Below are positions 1-11,675 of a stretch of 64,000 nt of DNA, piece after piece. The notes below the pieces were generated by a model. That model saw only the letters and a list, made by a program, of their open reading frames with translations. It did not search any database and was not told where the DNA came from. The stretch is taken from assembly GCA_026120185.1 (NCBI GenBank), contig JANUWF010001217.1, positions 992,001 to 1,056,000 of the forward strand, in the 5' to 3' direction. Position numbers and translations under genes: made by a program. Within the stretch, counting starts at the first letter, position 1. Each line of letters starts with the position of its first letter. This stretch comes from Voacanga thouarsii (taxonomy: Eukaryota > Streptophyta > Magnoliopsida > Gentianales > Apocynaceae).

Positions 1-751
1 CTTTCGGCCCATTTGGAATAAAATTTCTCTTTGTTTTTGTTCATTTTTGAGTTTCAATTGCATTTTCTTCTTTTCTTGAAATCTGAATTCTGCATTCTAA
101 CTTCAGAGTTCAGACTATAGATGTAGTGGTCCGGATAAAGACCAAACAAAGTATATAAATAAATAATTTCCATTCACATGCAAGTCAAAGAATATTTAAG
201 TTTTTCCTTCCACCGGATGGGCAAGGGAGGAAGTTTGGAAAATATTATTAGTTAACATGCATGCACAGTACAAAGAGAAAAGTACCGCTAGACAACTAGC
301 TGAAACACAGGCAATTTCTAGTACAGTATTTAAGTCTTTAATTCCAACTCGTGTGCTTAAAGTTTAGAAAAGTCAAAACCAAGTTCAAACCTGGGTTCCT
401 ATATGACAATTACAAAAGAAGAATTACAAAAAAATTAGGCAGATTAATGGAGCAATGACTTCAAATGAGACATAACAAAATAATATCTGTTTATGATTGC
501 TCCAAAAGGGCATAGACAGTCTTGTTTCACACCAAAACCAGAAAAAATGCATCAGCACCATAATTATCAACTGTAAACAAGAGCATATCAACACATCTAC
601 GAGGCCACAGCCAACAATACATGGAGATGTTACAGAAAATGCCCAATCAACTCATTGCAAGGAGGAAAAATATGGCTTCCAACTTCCAGAGCATCATTTG
701 TTACAAGCAAAATGTAAAAGATTCTACCACATTGTAGAGATTTTCAAAGTA
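1..751. other. Intergenic DNA, no gene seen
   Basis: AT-rich single-copy-looking sequence. Short open frames occur but show no family motifs, repeated residues or splice-supported continuation. It ends at the foldback element that begins at 761. Confidence 0.5.
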
Positions 752-760
752 TAAAAATAA

Positions 761-1589
761 GGGTTTATTGCAATTTACCCCATTAAGTTAGGGGTAGTGG
801 CACTCTAATACCACAAGTTGTAAAAAAGTACTAGAGGTCCATTGGCCGTTAGTCAATGACAATATTAACTAACGGAAGTTACTTTTGTAATAAAATGTCT
901 ATTTTACCCATACTAATTATAAGATACCTAAAATAACCTTTTAGTCAGAGGAACTTGGCACATGGACAAAACCTAAATATAATACAAATTCAAACATAAC
1001 AGTTCCAAAATAAAATCACGATATTGTACTAATATTTTCCTCAAAAAAAATAAAGTCACTAAAAAAATTATCATCTTTCCCTAATATATTCAACAACAAA
1101 CCAATCTGTTATTTTAGGGAAAGATGATGATTATTTTTTGTAACTTTGCTTTCTTTTTTTTTTTTTTTGTGAGAAAAATATTGGTACAATTTTGTAATTT
1201 TTATTTTGGGTCTATTATACTTGAATTTCCATCGTATTTAAGTTTTTGGCATAACTGTATATGATATGTCTAATTTTAAAAAATTAATTAAAATTTTAGT
1301 TTATGTGTTTATTGTATTTTATCCTATTAAATTAGGATAATGGGCACTTTAATATCAAAAGTTATAAAAAAACATTATAGGTTCACAAATACTTCATGTG
1401 CTAAATTTTCTCCACTAAAAAATTATTTTAGACATCTTATAATTAAGATGGGCAAAAAAGATATTTTATTAAAAAAGTACTTCCATTAATCAAGACCGTT
1501 AGTTAACAGACCTCTAGTGCCTTTTTTATAACTTGTAGTACTAAAGTGCTACTATTCTCTAATTTAATGGGGTAAATTGAAATAAACCC
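761..1589. mobile_element. MULE-like foldback element (non-autonomous) with 9-bp TSD
   Basis: The left end (761 onward, GGGTTTATTGCAATTTACCC) is matched in reverse complement by the right end (to 1589, GGGTTTATTTCAATTTACCC). Similarity between the arms extends roughly 160 bp inward. It continues beyond that: about 1003-1080 pairs with about 1120-1210, so most of the element can fold back. Both sides carry the 9-bp sequence TAAAAATAA (752-760 and 1590-1598), the duplication size expected of Mutator-like elements. A further direct copy of the outer arm lies at about 1305-1400, so the right half looks rearranged or carries a nested copy. No transposase frame is present. Superfamily assignment is inferred from TSD length and long TIRs; the AT-rich TSD weakens it slightly. 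Confidence 0.75.
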
Positions 1590-1598
1590 TAAAAATAA

Positions 1599-3353
1599 TG
1601 CAACACCAGTACGTAATCGAGTCAAACATATAGTTTCCTGTCTATATTATCCTGATAAATAGTGAATTTTGGAGAACATTATTACACTGAACAACTGATA
1701 GTGTGGGGCACCAAGCATTCCATCATCATTAAGCTCACTACTCTAACAAAGACAATGCTTCATCCCATCTAGATTGCAAGATCAAAATAATGCAACCTTT
1801 CACATGTTATGTAGGATTACAATAATAGGACACCCTCTGTAGCTTCAGATGCCTCAAAAAGACAACCAAAAATTTCTTGTGTCCTGACTTTCTCTAAAAG
1901 CTTACTTTCTAGTTTGTCCTAGGTAAGAACAGTTCCTCTTTATCATCAACTTTCAACTAGAATCTGATTGAGAAATCTTTATCTTTGAGAAAAAATAAAA
2001 AATGTCAGCCCAAGTTTTAATCAATGTGGCATCAATAGACACCTCTATCATTTTTGGGCTCATTTTGTTTCCCACATACACTTTAATATCTTGGACCATG
2101 AAATTCAAATATCAGTTAATCGCCCAGTACATTGTAAAGTCTGAATATCAAATATCTAAATGTTTTTCCATAAGCATAAGCTGTTACGACTATAATTTAC
2201 CTACTTGAAGTCCTGAGCAATTTACCAGTATTTCTATTTTTATGAGCATAGTATCTGAGTCAAAAACATAATTACGATCCAAGTTCCACATCTTACGCAT
2301 GAAAAGAACTATTTTTAGCTTCCATTTTCTTGCTCTGGTGAAGTTTTTTGGCTATCCCACTTAATTCTAACTTCTAAGAGCCAAAAAAAATTGTTAAACT
2401 AAAGAAATTTGTAGATACCATGAAGCAATACTTTGTAAGGTGAAAGAAATGAAAAGATGCAAACCCAAGACTAGCTGTTTCCTGCCATCCCATCCTCTTT
2501 AAAATCTGTGGTAGTCATGTTTGTCTCCAGAGCTACTGTAAAAATATCTGATCTAAGACTAAACTAGGTTCCCTAAGTCCTCGTGGTCCTGCAAGCCTCT
2601 TGTGACTTGTGAGACACAAAATTAATTTCTGCCAGTAGTAAAAGAAACTAGTACTGTGCAAAGTCTGAACCTGCAGCTATGCAAAGTCTGAACCTGCAGC
2701 TAGGTTACTGTCAACCACAATGACAACTGTGCAAGAAGCACATCATCAATACCATTGCCAGAAGCTTTCAAAATCCTACTATGTCCTTTCATTACAGATA
2801 ATCCAAGGATGGAGTAAAAATTTCTCCCTTGATATATGCTGAAACAGAAAGTTCAACCAATCTTTCTGTGAAATTATGAATGCAAATCAACAATCAAATG
2901 AATAATAAACACCACCAAACAGGAACTACTAGCTTGCACAAGACAAAAGATGCCACACCATATAAACATGAAACAGCACTTACCTTGTAGATGAGATTGT
3001 ACTAATTACAGAAAATTGTTTATCAAATGATGATGATACCCTCATGGAGTATATTTTCGGAAATTGTTAGAAGCCATACAACTTGAAGGGGAAAAAGGAT
3101 TCTCTTTATGGCTCAAATAAAACCAAGACACAGATACAAACACTTCCATTTCGAACCACCAGAATCCCCCAAATTACAGTTTATAACATGGTTGCAACAG
3201 CGTTAGAGCAACTCACCATAAAATCTGAAAATGGAAATTTTTATTTCTTGTTTAAATTTCTAGGAAAACAAAATTACCACAAATTGACAATCTATGACTA
3301 CAAAGAAAAAGAAAAAAAAAAAGGAGGGGGGATAAATTTGAGCTGATGCACAA
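1599..3353. other. Intergenic DNA and probable 3' flank of the TMEM234-like gene
   Basis: No coding segment recognised. The last few hundred bases should hold the 3' UTR of the minus-strand gene that stops at 3354. An 18-bp unit (AGTCTGAACCTGCAGCTA) is directly duplicated near 2665-2702. Confidence 0.4.
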
Positions 3354-3749
3354 TCACATTATACAAAAATATACACCAAGAATAATAAGAAAAGTACCAA
3401 ACAAAGCTAAACCAACGTGGGTCTCTTCCCCAAGAAGCATTCCGAACACTGCTGTGGCAGCAAATGTCGTCGCATTGGTGACAGGCACAGCCAGAGAAAT
3501 GGGGGTGTCACTAAGAATAGCGAAGAAAGTGGCTGAGGCGGAAAGGTTCACCATGAAAGGCACAGAGTATTGCCAAGTTAGTAAAAGGCCGAGCCAATTC
3601 TTGACGGTCCTGAGGACTGGATGGTGAGGTGGGTGTGTTTGAGCAGTTGACTTGATCTTTTCGTCCCATATGAGTGCCCCTTTCCGCATTAGGCCGTTCG
3701 TTGCTCCCCAAACGAGGCCTACTGCAACCATCTTCTCTACTTCTCCCAT
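3354..3749 (-). CDS. TMEM234-like small multi-pass membrane protein
   Basis: Intact 131-aa frame in one exon. It resembles the eukaryotic TMEM234 family, a half-size relative of drug/metabolite (EamA-like) transporters. Four hydrophobic segments are visible, at about residues 6-22, 46-66, 68-92 and 105-130. The N-terminal stretch VGLVWGATNG and the C-terminal stretch GLALFGTFLIILGVYF are typical of the family. The start chosen is the ATG at 3749 (MGEVEKM...), because the frame upstream of it does not look like membrane protein and the resulting length fits the family. Biochemical role is not established; integral membrane location is inferred. The foldback element and the hAT fossil flank it. 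No lesion is seen. Confidence 0.8.
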   Translation of the reverse strand: MGEVEKMVAVGLVWGATNGLMRKGALIWDEKIKSTAQTHPPHHPVLRTVKNWLGLLLTWQYSVPFMVNLSASATFFAILSDTPISLAVPVTNATTFAATAVFGMLLGEETHVGLALFGTFLIILGVYFCIM

Positions 3750-4240
3750 GGTATTGGTATCCCTCGCTGAGTGTGCTTTGTTGTATTGAGGAAATCTGTC
3801 GGATTTTCTTCTTAGAGTGGCAATCTGAAATAGGATTTCTACAGTGACAGATTCAGCACATAGAGCATGATTTTCCCCAACCATAAACTGCAGACCAGCA
3901 TTGGAAGGCTCGTAAGGCCATAGCTACTAGCATCGGAGAAGCCTTGTAGGTCAGTACTGGATCTGGGACTTCCAACAGAGAGCATCGCACAACAGAAGTC
4001 GGACTAGTGTTTTTATTTTTTCTTTCTTTCTTTCTTTTTGGGTTAGCGAAATCACAATATGAAGCCAGGTAAAGATGGCTTAGCAATGACATTTGGGTTG
4101 GTCCGCACGTTTTCAAGCAGGTTCGAGAGTCGGCCCATATGGTGTACAGATCGATTCCTGGGCCAAAAGCCTTGGGTCTGGTATGGTCTAAGCCTTTGGA
4201 CATGAGGTTTGCGAGTTGGTCCGCGGGCTTTTTTTTTTCT
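3750..4240. other. 5' flank of the TMEM234-like gene
   Basis: Upstream region on the minus strand, probably the 5' UTR and promoter. Open frames here run through low-information sequence, including a TTTC repeat near 4018-4038. No core promoter element can be assigned with confidence. Confidence 0.35.
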
Positions 4241-7210
4241 TTTCTCTTACTTAATCCAATTAAAAATTTTGATATTCAACTATTTTATAATTTTTTTATT
4301 ATTATTTAAATAACATAATTTTTTAAAATTATAAAAAAGTCACTTTGAAGTGGTAGGAGATTTGGTTTGAACCACTACATGTTTTATTAATTAATAAAAT
4401 AATAACTACATAAGATGGGAATTTGATGCCTAAACCTTTTAAAAATATTATAATGATCAAAATTTAAAAATAGAATAAATATTCTAAAAATAAAATTAAA
4501 TATATAATATTACTTATCTAAGTTCCTAATTACAAGAATACTAAACTAACTACTTGGCTCTCCACATTCATTATCTGAGTCATCATTAATAATCCACAAA
4601 TTATCTGTCCTATCTTTAACTGCAAATCAACTACTACAACACATTAACATCTCCAAAGTTTGAGAAACCAATCGAAATCTTCTTTCATCGATTGTTCGAG
4701 CGCTCTCACTAAACACGCTTTCCGATAGCACTGTGGAGATTGGTGGTGTCAAAAGATCGCGTGCCATTTTAGACAAAATATAATATTGACTTACATGAGT
4801 CTTCCACCAACCACAAATATCAAAATATTGATCCTCATTTTCTATCAATGGCTGCATCTCATAAATTGCCATCTCGTTATAGGTGGTAGTCGATTTTTTT
4901 TTACGTTTCATAATATTCCATGGATTAAATATTAATGAAATTAAAGAAGTAGATCTTCGTAGTGGTTGAAAGTGACTACTAGATGATGATGAAGCTTGCC
5001 TACTTAAACTAGGAGAACTAGAACAAGAAGATTCAAACTCATACAAATTATATATCAAATTATACATGTCAGATAGAGTTTTAGCCGTTTTATCTTTTAT
5101 ATCTTTTATTATGCATTGTCTAAGTGTTTGAAATTCATCAAAATCTAATGTTTCATATAAATATTAAATAATACTATGAAATCCAACCGTTTTTACTTGA
5201 GGATTCATATACAATGCCATATAATATAAAATAGGAATATCTTTATAATATTTTTTATATTTTTCAAACATACTTCTCATTAAATAACCATATTGGGAAT
5301 GATCCATATACTCACAAAAAAATATGTGATACCTTAGCAAGTGTTGGAAGAATATGATGAGTAGTGGGATAATAAGATCTCAATAAAAATTCAGTGGCTT
5401 TTTTGAAAGTAAATAAAAACGTTGAAAGTACAGTACAATTTTCAAAATGAGTTTCAGTTAATGGAGGTTGAAAATTATTACTATTACAAAATTTAATAAA
5501 TTGGTTTTGAAAATGTATAACACTTTCAAACATATCTAAAGTTGAGTTCCATCTAATTTTACAATCTAATCCAAATTTTTTAAAAGATACATCTTATTTT
5601 CGGCATTATACCTTAAAATTTTGTTGCCTAGTTGGGGAGGTTTTAATAAATAAAACAACATTTCTAATTATATTAACAATATCATCAACATATTTATATC
5701 ATTCCTTAACACACAAATTAAGCATATGACAAGCGTATGAAATAAAATACCATCTAACATAATATTCATAGTATTTTTCAAAATTGCTATTGCGGAATCA
5801 TTATTTGAAGCATTATCTAAAGAAATAGAAATAATTTTTATTTAAAATCCTATATTCACAATATGTTTAAGTAATCATTCTAGCTATACTACTACCTACA
5901 TGAGGATATTTAAATAATTTAAAATAAATAGTTCTTTTTTGTACCAACCAATCATGATCTATCCAATGACATGTAATGCACAAATAAGACTCATTAGTAA
6001 TTACAGTTCAACCATCACAAGTAAGAGCAAATTTCCAATTACAAAAATCAAATATAGCAATTAAATACTCTTTCATTTCTTTATATATCTTTATTATATC
6101 ATTTTTTAACATTATTCTAGGAATCCTTTTCTATACTGGTTGACAATTATTTTGTATATATTGTTCATAATATGGATTTTTGGTAAAATTAAAAGGTACT
6201 TTAGTTTGAACAATCATTTTAGCAAATTCACTTCTATTTTTTTTTTTAAGATCATATTGAAAATTACCAATAATTTGACCTCCAGTAGTACATATTTGTT
6301 ATTGTTTAAGTAGGTTTTCTAACCAATCATTATGTGACATTTTCATATATCTAACTAATGTTCCCGCCCCTCCTCCCTTCTTATATGCATATACCACCCT
6401 ACAAATTTTACATGTTGCCCTATCATTATCATTATCCTTTTCAAAAAAATTCCCAACCATAAATGTTTTTGCTTTAGCTATAACATCCGTTGTTTCAACA
6501 TTATCCTCACCTATATTAAATTTATTAGGATTAATAGTTGATTGTGATTGTGAAACACTAACGCTAGGCCTAGGCCTACTAGGGCCTTCATCTTCATTAC
6601 CTATTTTATTATTTATTAAATTTAAGACTGGATCTATATTAAAATCAAAATGTGCAAATGATTGTGATGAAGAAAAATGATAATATTGATTTGGATCTAT
6701 TATTTCTAAAAAAACAAGCAATCAAAATTCAAATAAAAATTTAAAAAAACAAAATAAAGTATTAACAAATAATGAAATAAGAGAATTGAAAAATATAAAT
6801 AACAAATTAACTTAAAAATTAAACAAATAAATAATTAATAAAGTTAAAAAATAAGAATGTAAGATTAAGAAATACTAACTAGTTGATAACCAAGAATAGC
6901 AATACTTTGTGGAGCTTTACTTTTTGTATCCATTATTCCGCCACTCAACAATCTTTCAAAATATAAAGACGTTCTTGAAGAATTGAAAAAGTATAATAGA
7001 AAAACAAATTCTATTCTAATACTTTTTGTAGAGGAAATGAAGAAATTTGAGGATTATGAGAGAAAGATAAATGAAAATAAAAGAGTGTAAAAGAATTTGA
7101 GAGTGTTTGATGAGTTTTGTGTTGAATTGGGGGTATAGAGTTTTGGGAGTTAGAATGGAGAATATAACCGTTAAGGATTAAAATGTAAAAAAAAAAATAT
7201 TTCAACCATT
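4240..7210 (-). pseudogene. Decayed hAT-superfamily transposon (BED finger and hAT C-terminal domain)
   Basis: Read on the minus strand. A frame at 6299-6721 holds a BED-type zinc finger (TCKICRVVYAYKKGGGAGTL followed by a His-containing helix). About 5060-6298 encodes the transposase core in broken frames: pieces such as LDNASNND near 5810 and CHWIDHDWLVQKR near 5960 are recognisable. A frame at 4627-5067 holds the hAT dimerisation region (ARDLLTPPISTVLSESVFSE, about residues 82-101 of that frame). Stops and frameshifts separate these parts, so no transposase can be made. GC-rich sequence at 7240-7360 could belong to a terminus, but I could not pair terminal repeats or find a reliable 8-bp TSD, so the outer limits are approximate. 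Confidence 0.75.
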
Positions 7211-7549
7211 TTTAGGATTGAAATGTAGAAAAAAAAAATGCGAGAGCTGTTGGGTAACGGCTCTCTCGTGTGGGCCAGGGGTTTCTACATTGGTCGGTCC
7301 AGTCCGGTGTACAGTGGCCGGTTCGGCCTTCGGGCCCAGCCCACTGGCCAATGCTACGATGGCTGTTAATTTTACTGCCTAAAACAAGGCCGGTCGACTT
7401 GATTCGTTAAGGTTAGAAATTTCTCGATTTAAATAGAAAAAGAATGATACCAGGGTATACACTTTCAAGGTGGACTGAGGACGGAGATTGTATAATTCCT
7501 GACCCCCCCATCTCGGCCTCGACAGGGTAACTTATATTCATCGCATACT

Positions 7550-7552
<3 letters not shown>

Positions 7553-7601
<49 letters not shown>
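7553..7601. repeat. (TA)n microsatellite
   Basis: Perfect alternating TA tract of about 24 units. It lies in a very AT-rich stretch (7550-8160) with further short TA, CA and TTTA runs. Confidence 0.95.
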
Positions 7602-7605
<4 letters not shown>

Positions 7606-8033
7606 TATTTTAATATTTATTCACTTATTTATACATAATTATCAACTTACATGCTAATTATATTACATATTTATATATAATTATCTAATTATATACACAC
7701 ACTACACACACACACATATATATATATGTATGTATATATGTATATCAATTATCAAAATATAATACATAGACTTATATATAATATATTTTTATTATATGCA
7801 TAAGATATTTTTATTATTTTTATATAAAAATACAAATTAGTATGTATATATATTATCATAATATAAAATATAATAAATTATTAGCATTCAAAATTGTAAG
7901 TATCTATATAAGAGAGAAAGAATGATATAAAATATTTTTATATATTTGCATATGGAAAATTAATCTTTAAATTACTATTTTATTGAACAAAATCAAGTTT
8001 ATTATCTTAGTATATTCTAATATGTATAATCTC

Positions 8034-8160
8034 ACCTACATTATATATATATATATTTATTTATTTATTTATTTATTTATACACACACACATATATATAT
8101 TTATATATATTTATTTATTTATACACACACATATCATACATACATACACACACATGAATT
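8034..8160. repeat. Low-complexity TATTTA/CA tracts
   Basis: Interleaved (TA)n, (TTTA)n and (CA)n runs with no coding content. Confidence 0.8.
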
Positions 8161-8243
8161 AGTTAAGTAACTTAATTCTATTTTTGCTTCTTCTATTTTT
8201 ATTCCAAAAAGCTAAGGAATTTTCAAAATAACAAAAATTTATC

Positions 8244-8247
<4 letters not shown>

Positions 8248-8285
<38 letters not shown>
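8248..8285. repeat. (AC)n microsatellite
   Basis: Perfect dinucleotide tract of 19 AC units, a candidate polymorphic marker. Confidence 0.95.
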
Positions 8286-8288
<3 letters not shown>

Positions 8289-8289
8289 G

Positions 8290-10129
8290 AATTGTCGGTT
8301 GTGAGACAAAACAAAGTGCAGTGTTTGTACTTATTTACTTAACCATAATAGATGAAAATAGGTCTTGTTCTATTGAATTATAGATTTTTATGTGAAATAA
8401 TAATATACATATACTAATAAATTTGTCATTTTAACATACTAACAAATGATATACTAGATGACAATTAATATAGTAGTTGGGATAGTAAATCACTTTGAAC
8501 TTCTTTTCTTATTTTTCTTGATATTCTAAACATTACAATATTTTTATAAATTTTAATTAGTATTAATAATATTATTCTAATACTACTCCCTATTTTATTT
8601 ATTCTTATTTCCCTAATATTCTAAACATTACATTTTCTAATTTTATAAATAATTTGACTAATAGTATTTTAGATAATTTTGTTCATAAAATTTGTTGTTC
8701 TTAGAATTTTAAACTATTGCACATATATTTAGAAAGACATTTATATTGAAATAGTTCTATTGAAGGAAAGTGATGTACTACATTAGCATTGTAGAACCCC
8801 ATCTTCATTCTTCTCTTCTTCTCTTTTGTCTGTTGAGCACTTGTTGCACCACATTGCCACCCTGAGCTCAGAGTTGTTGCCTCTCACTCTCTCCTCACTC
8901 TGGCCTTCACCACTATTACTAACCAATGATGCCTCTCCTCACTCTCCTCACTTTTATTCTCTTTTGTCTATTAAATGAGTAATGACCCCTTCTCACTTCC
9001 TTCCCTCTGTGCCCTAAGCATCTTCCTTCACTTCTGCCTTCTCCTACATTTCGCGTCCGACTCTCCGATCAGTAGGCTTCTCTTATTTTATTTTCTTTTT
9101 TTAAAGAAAAATTTTGATAAGTATTTATGGTATTTTTTGCTTCTCTCCATCTAATCGGTTAAGTGGCTTCCTGAGCGCTGGGAAGATGAGAGTATTGTGC
9201 TTGAATCATTCCTTGTATCCTCTGTTGATTTGTTGTCAAAATTTGTTTCTGATACACACTAATGCATACATATTGATTCTTTTCTATGTTGTTTGGTCAC
9301 CTGAAGAATGTCATACTTATGTGGCAACGAAGAACTCAACCTATTAATTAATACTAGGAAATTAGAATATAAAAATAGTGGTAAAAGCTTCCAATGAGGT
9401 CTAGTTGATTAATTTATGTGCTTTTTATGAACTTTAGTCAGGAATGGTCTTCAATGATTGTCTTTTACTTTTGTTTTGTCTTCCCAAACTTATTGCTAGT
9501 AAAAGGAAATCATGTTGTTCCTGAGAATGGAATGGGAGGTGATAGTGTAGTAGGTGGCGACTTGAAGCACCTATATCAGAGAAAAGAGGTCTAAAAGTTG
9601 GTGTGCCAACACGTGTAATTGAAGGTTTAAAATGGTAAAAATCATCAAAACGAAAACATGTTAGGAAAATAAAAAATTTACTTTTGTGATTAAGTGTCCC
9701 CTCTTCGCATTGGTGTAGATGTCTATATAAGGATACTTGAGGCTAGTGGCTCACGTCTTTACAAACGTTTGCTGCGTCTCACCCATGCGAAACTTTTGAT
9801 CTTCTGAAATGGTACCCGTAACACAGCCCGTGAAGGTTTAAAGAAGTGGGTTTGATCAACCTTCATGAAAGCTTCAACAAAGCTTTCTCTCTATGATCTT
9901 TTTGGGTTTGTCTCTGTGAATTGAAATTGAATGCAGAAGTCCAATTGCTCCAATCAAATCATGTAACAATCATAGCTGCATTTCATCTTTCATTTCCACA
10001 CCTGGAGAGAGTACAGAGTACATCAATCTGCGTGAAAACAGAAAGCATACATACTTTCTGTTATCCTTCATGCAGAACAACAGGGATTCATCTCGTGTTG
10101 TCTTTCTTTTTTTTTAAATTTTAATTAAT
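8290..10129. other. Anonymous DNA between microsatellites and copia element A
   Basis: Pyrimidine-rich stretches (about 8800-9080) and short open frames are present, but no recognisable domain. The outer part of element A's left LTR may lie in the right end of this interval; I could not find its border. Confidence 0.35.
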
Positions 10130-11522
10130 TAATTTAATTAATTAATAATTATTTATTTATTTATTTTTAAATTTTATTTTACCCTTAGTCTTATTCATTT
10201 AGCTAAATAAAATTATTTATTCTTGGGCTTGAACACACATAAATAATAAATCTCAATTATTTATTTTCTGAGCTATATTAAACAGCCCAATAAATAATAA
10301 CAAGCTCAAATAGATCAAATAAAATTTTATACCTTTTATCTAGTTCCAAATTAATTTTCTAATTATTTAATATAGGCATTGGGTCCTGAATAATTAATTA
10401 ACCAATTAAACTAGATAAAATAAATACTCTTTCTCAGACCTTTTATTTTATTCTAGTCCAATAATAAATTAGATTAATAAAATAAAAACCTATAATTATC
10501 AAGACCAATTTCTTAACCCCAAATCTTTCATGACTTAAGGGCCATTTTGGGGACCAAAAGACATATCGCATTGGCTACTAAAATGACCAAAATACCCCTG
10601 CTATATAAATAGCTATATTTTATATTTTAACTATTTTCTAACATCACCATAATGAAATATTGATCCCAAAGACAATGCTGCGTTAGCAAAGTCTTCGACC
10701 TGCAGGTGTAATGACTAAAATACCTCTCTACGCATCGACGTGTAATTAAAGAGGAAGAGTGTACTAATACTTCTCTAATAGACATCTATGATTCTTAGAT
10801 ATCTAGTCCAATGATCCACAACTTCTGAAATATTTTCACTTTTCAAGGGAGCTATCCTAAAGTAAATATTCAAGTCATATTCCTCAGGGCCCTGGATAAT
10901 TAAATTATTTGAACTGTCACAAAGGGCAATATAACGTAGAAGTTATCTTGTACAAGTTTGTTTTAACTAACTAGTCACATATACCCTATATACAAATATA
11001 TTGGTTCTACGAAAGAACCTCAACTACAGTATATCAAAGTATATGCCTTTAGTTTCGTCATACCACCAACTCATACTCAAGCGGTAGAGTATTAGTCCAC
11101 GTTATAACAGTAATAGTTTGGGTTTCTTTTAAATAATACTTTTAAAAATCACTATTAAAGGTCATGTTCTACGTATTCGAAACACGCTCGTGCTACGAAG
11201 TGAGTAGATTACTCACTGGCTAAAGATAATCCATTTCCCATTTGAAATTTATAACACAATAACTTATACATGATGAGATTTTCATTCTCATCAATCGGTT
11301 AAGAACTAATATTTATGTGTTAAGTAACCCGTGATTCATACTTTACTATGAAAGACCACCATTCACATGAATCACTTACTTAAACATAATAGGTCATTTC
11401 CAAATAAAAATCGTGCACAAATAAAATATAAATTCAAAAATAAATTTTGAGAATAAATTTTTTTACTAATAAATTCAATAATTACATCAGATAAACTAAT
11501 TTAGAGGGTATATATTCCAACA
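10130..11522 (-). repeat. Remaining (3') LTR of copia element A
   Basis: Aligns by eye with most of the 2.03-kb LTR of element C. Shared landmarks include CTGAATAATTAATTAACCAA near 10395, ACCAAAATACCCCT near 10590 and the inner end TTCCAACA at 11515-11522. The outer ~650 bp of the C LTR has no clear match here, so the left limit is approximate. Confidence 0.7.
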
Positions 11523-11675
11523 ACCTCCCACTTCACTCTAAGACTAAGAAAATCTGTAGGTGCCCATCCCTATGGTGTCTAAGTGTCTCTTGAAGACTCT
11601 CTTAGTTAAAGGCTTGGTGAAGGGATCTGCTAGGTTGTTTTCCAAGGTTATTTGTTTCACCACGATTTCCCATCT

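Noticed and set aside
3885..4203. 116-aa minus-strand frame upstream of the TMEM234-like gene
   Set aside because: Composition and lack of motifs suggest 5' UTR or promoter; the TMEM234-like start at 3749 gives a family-sized protein by itself.
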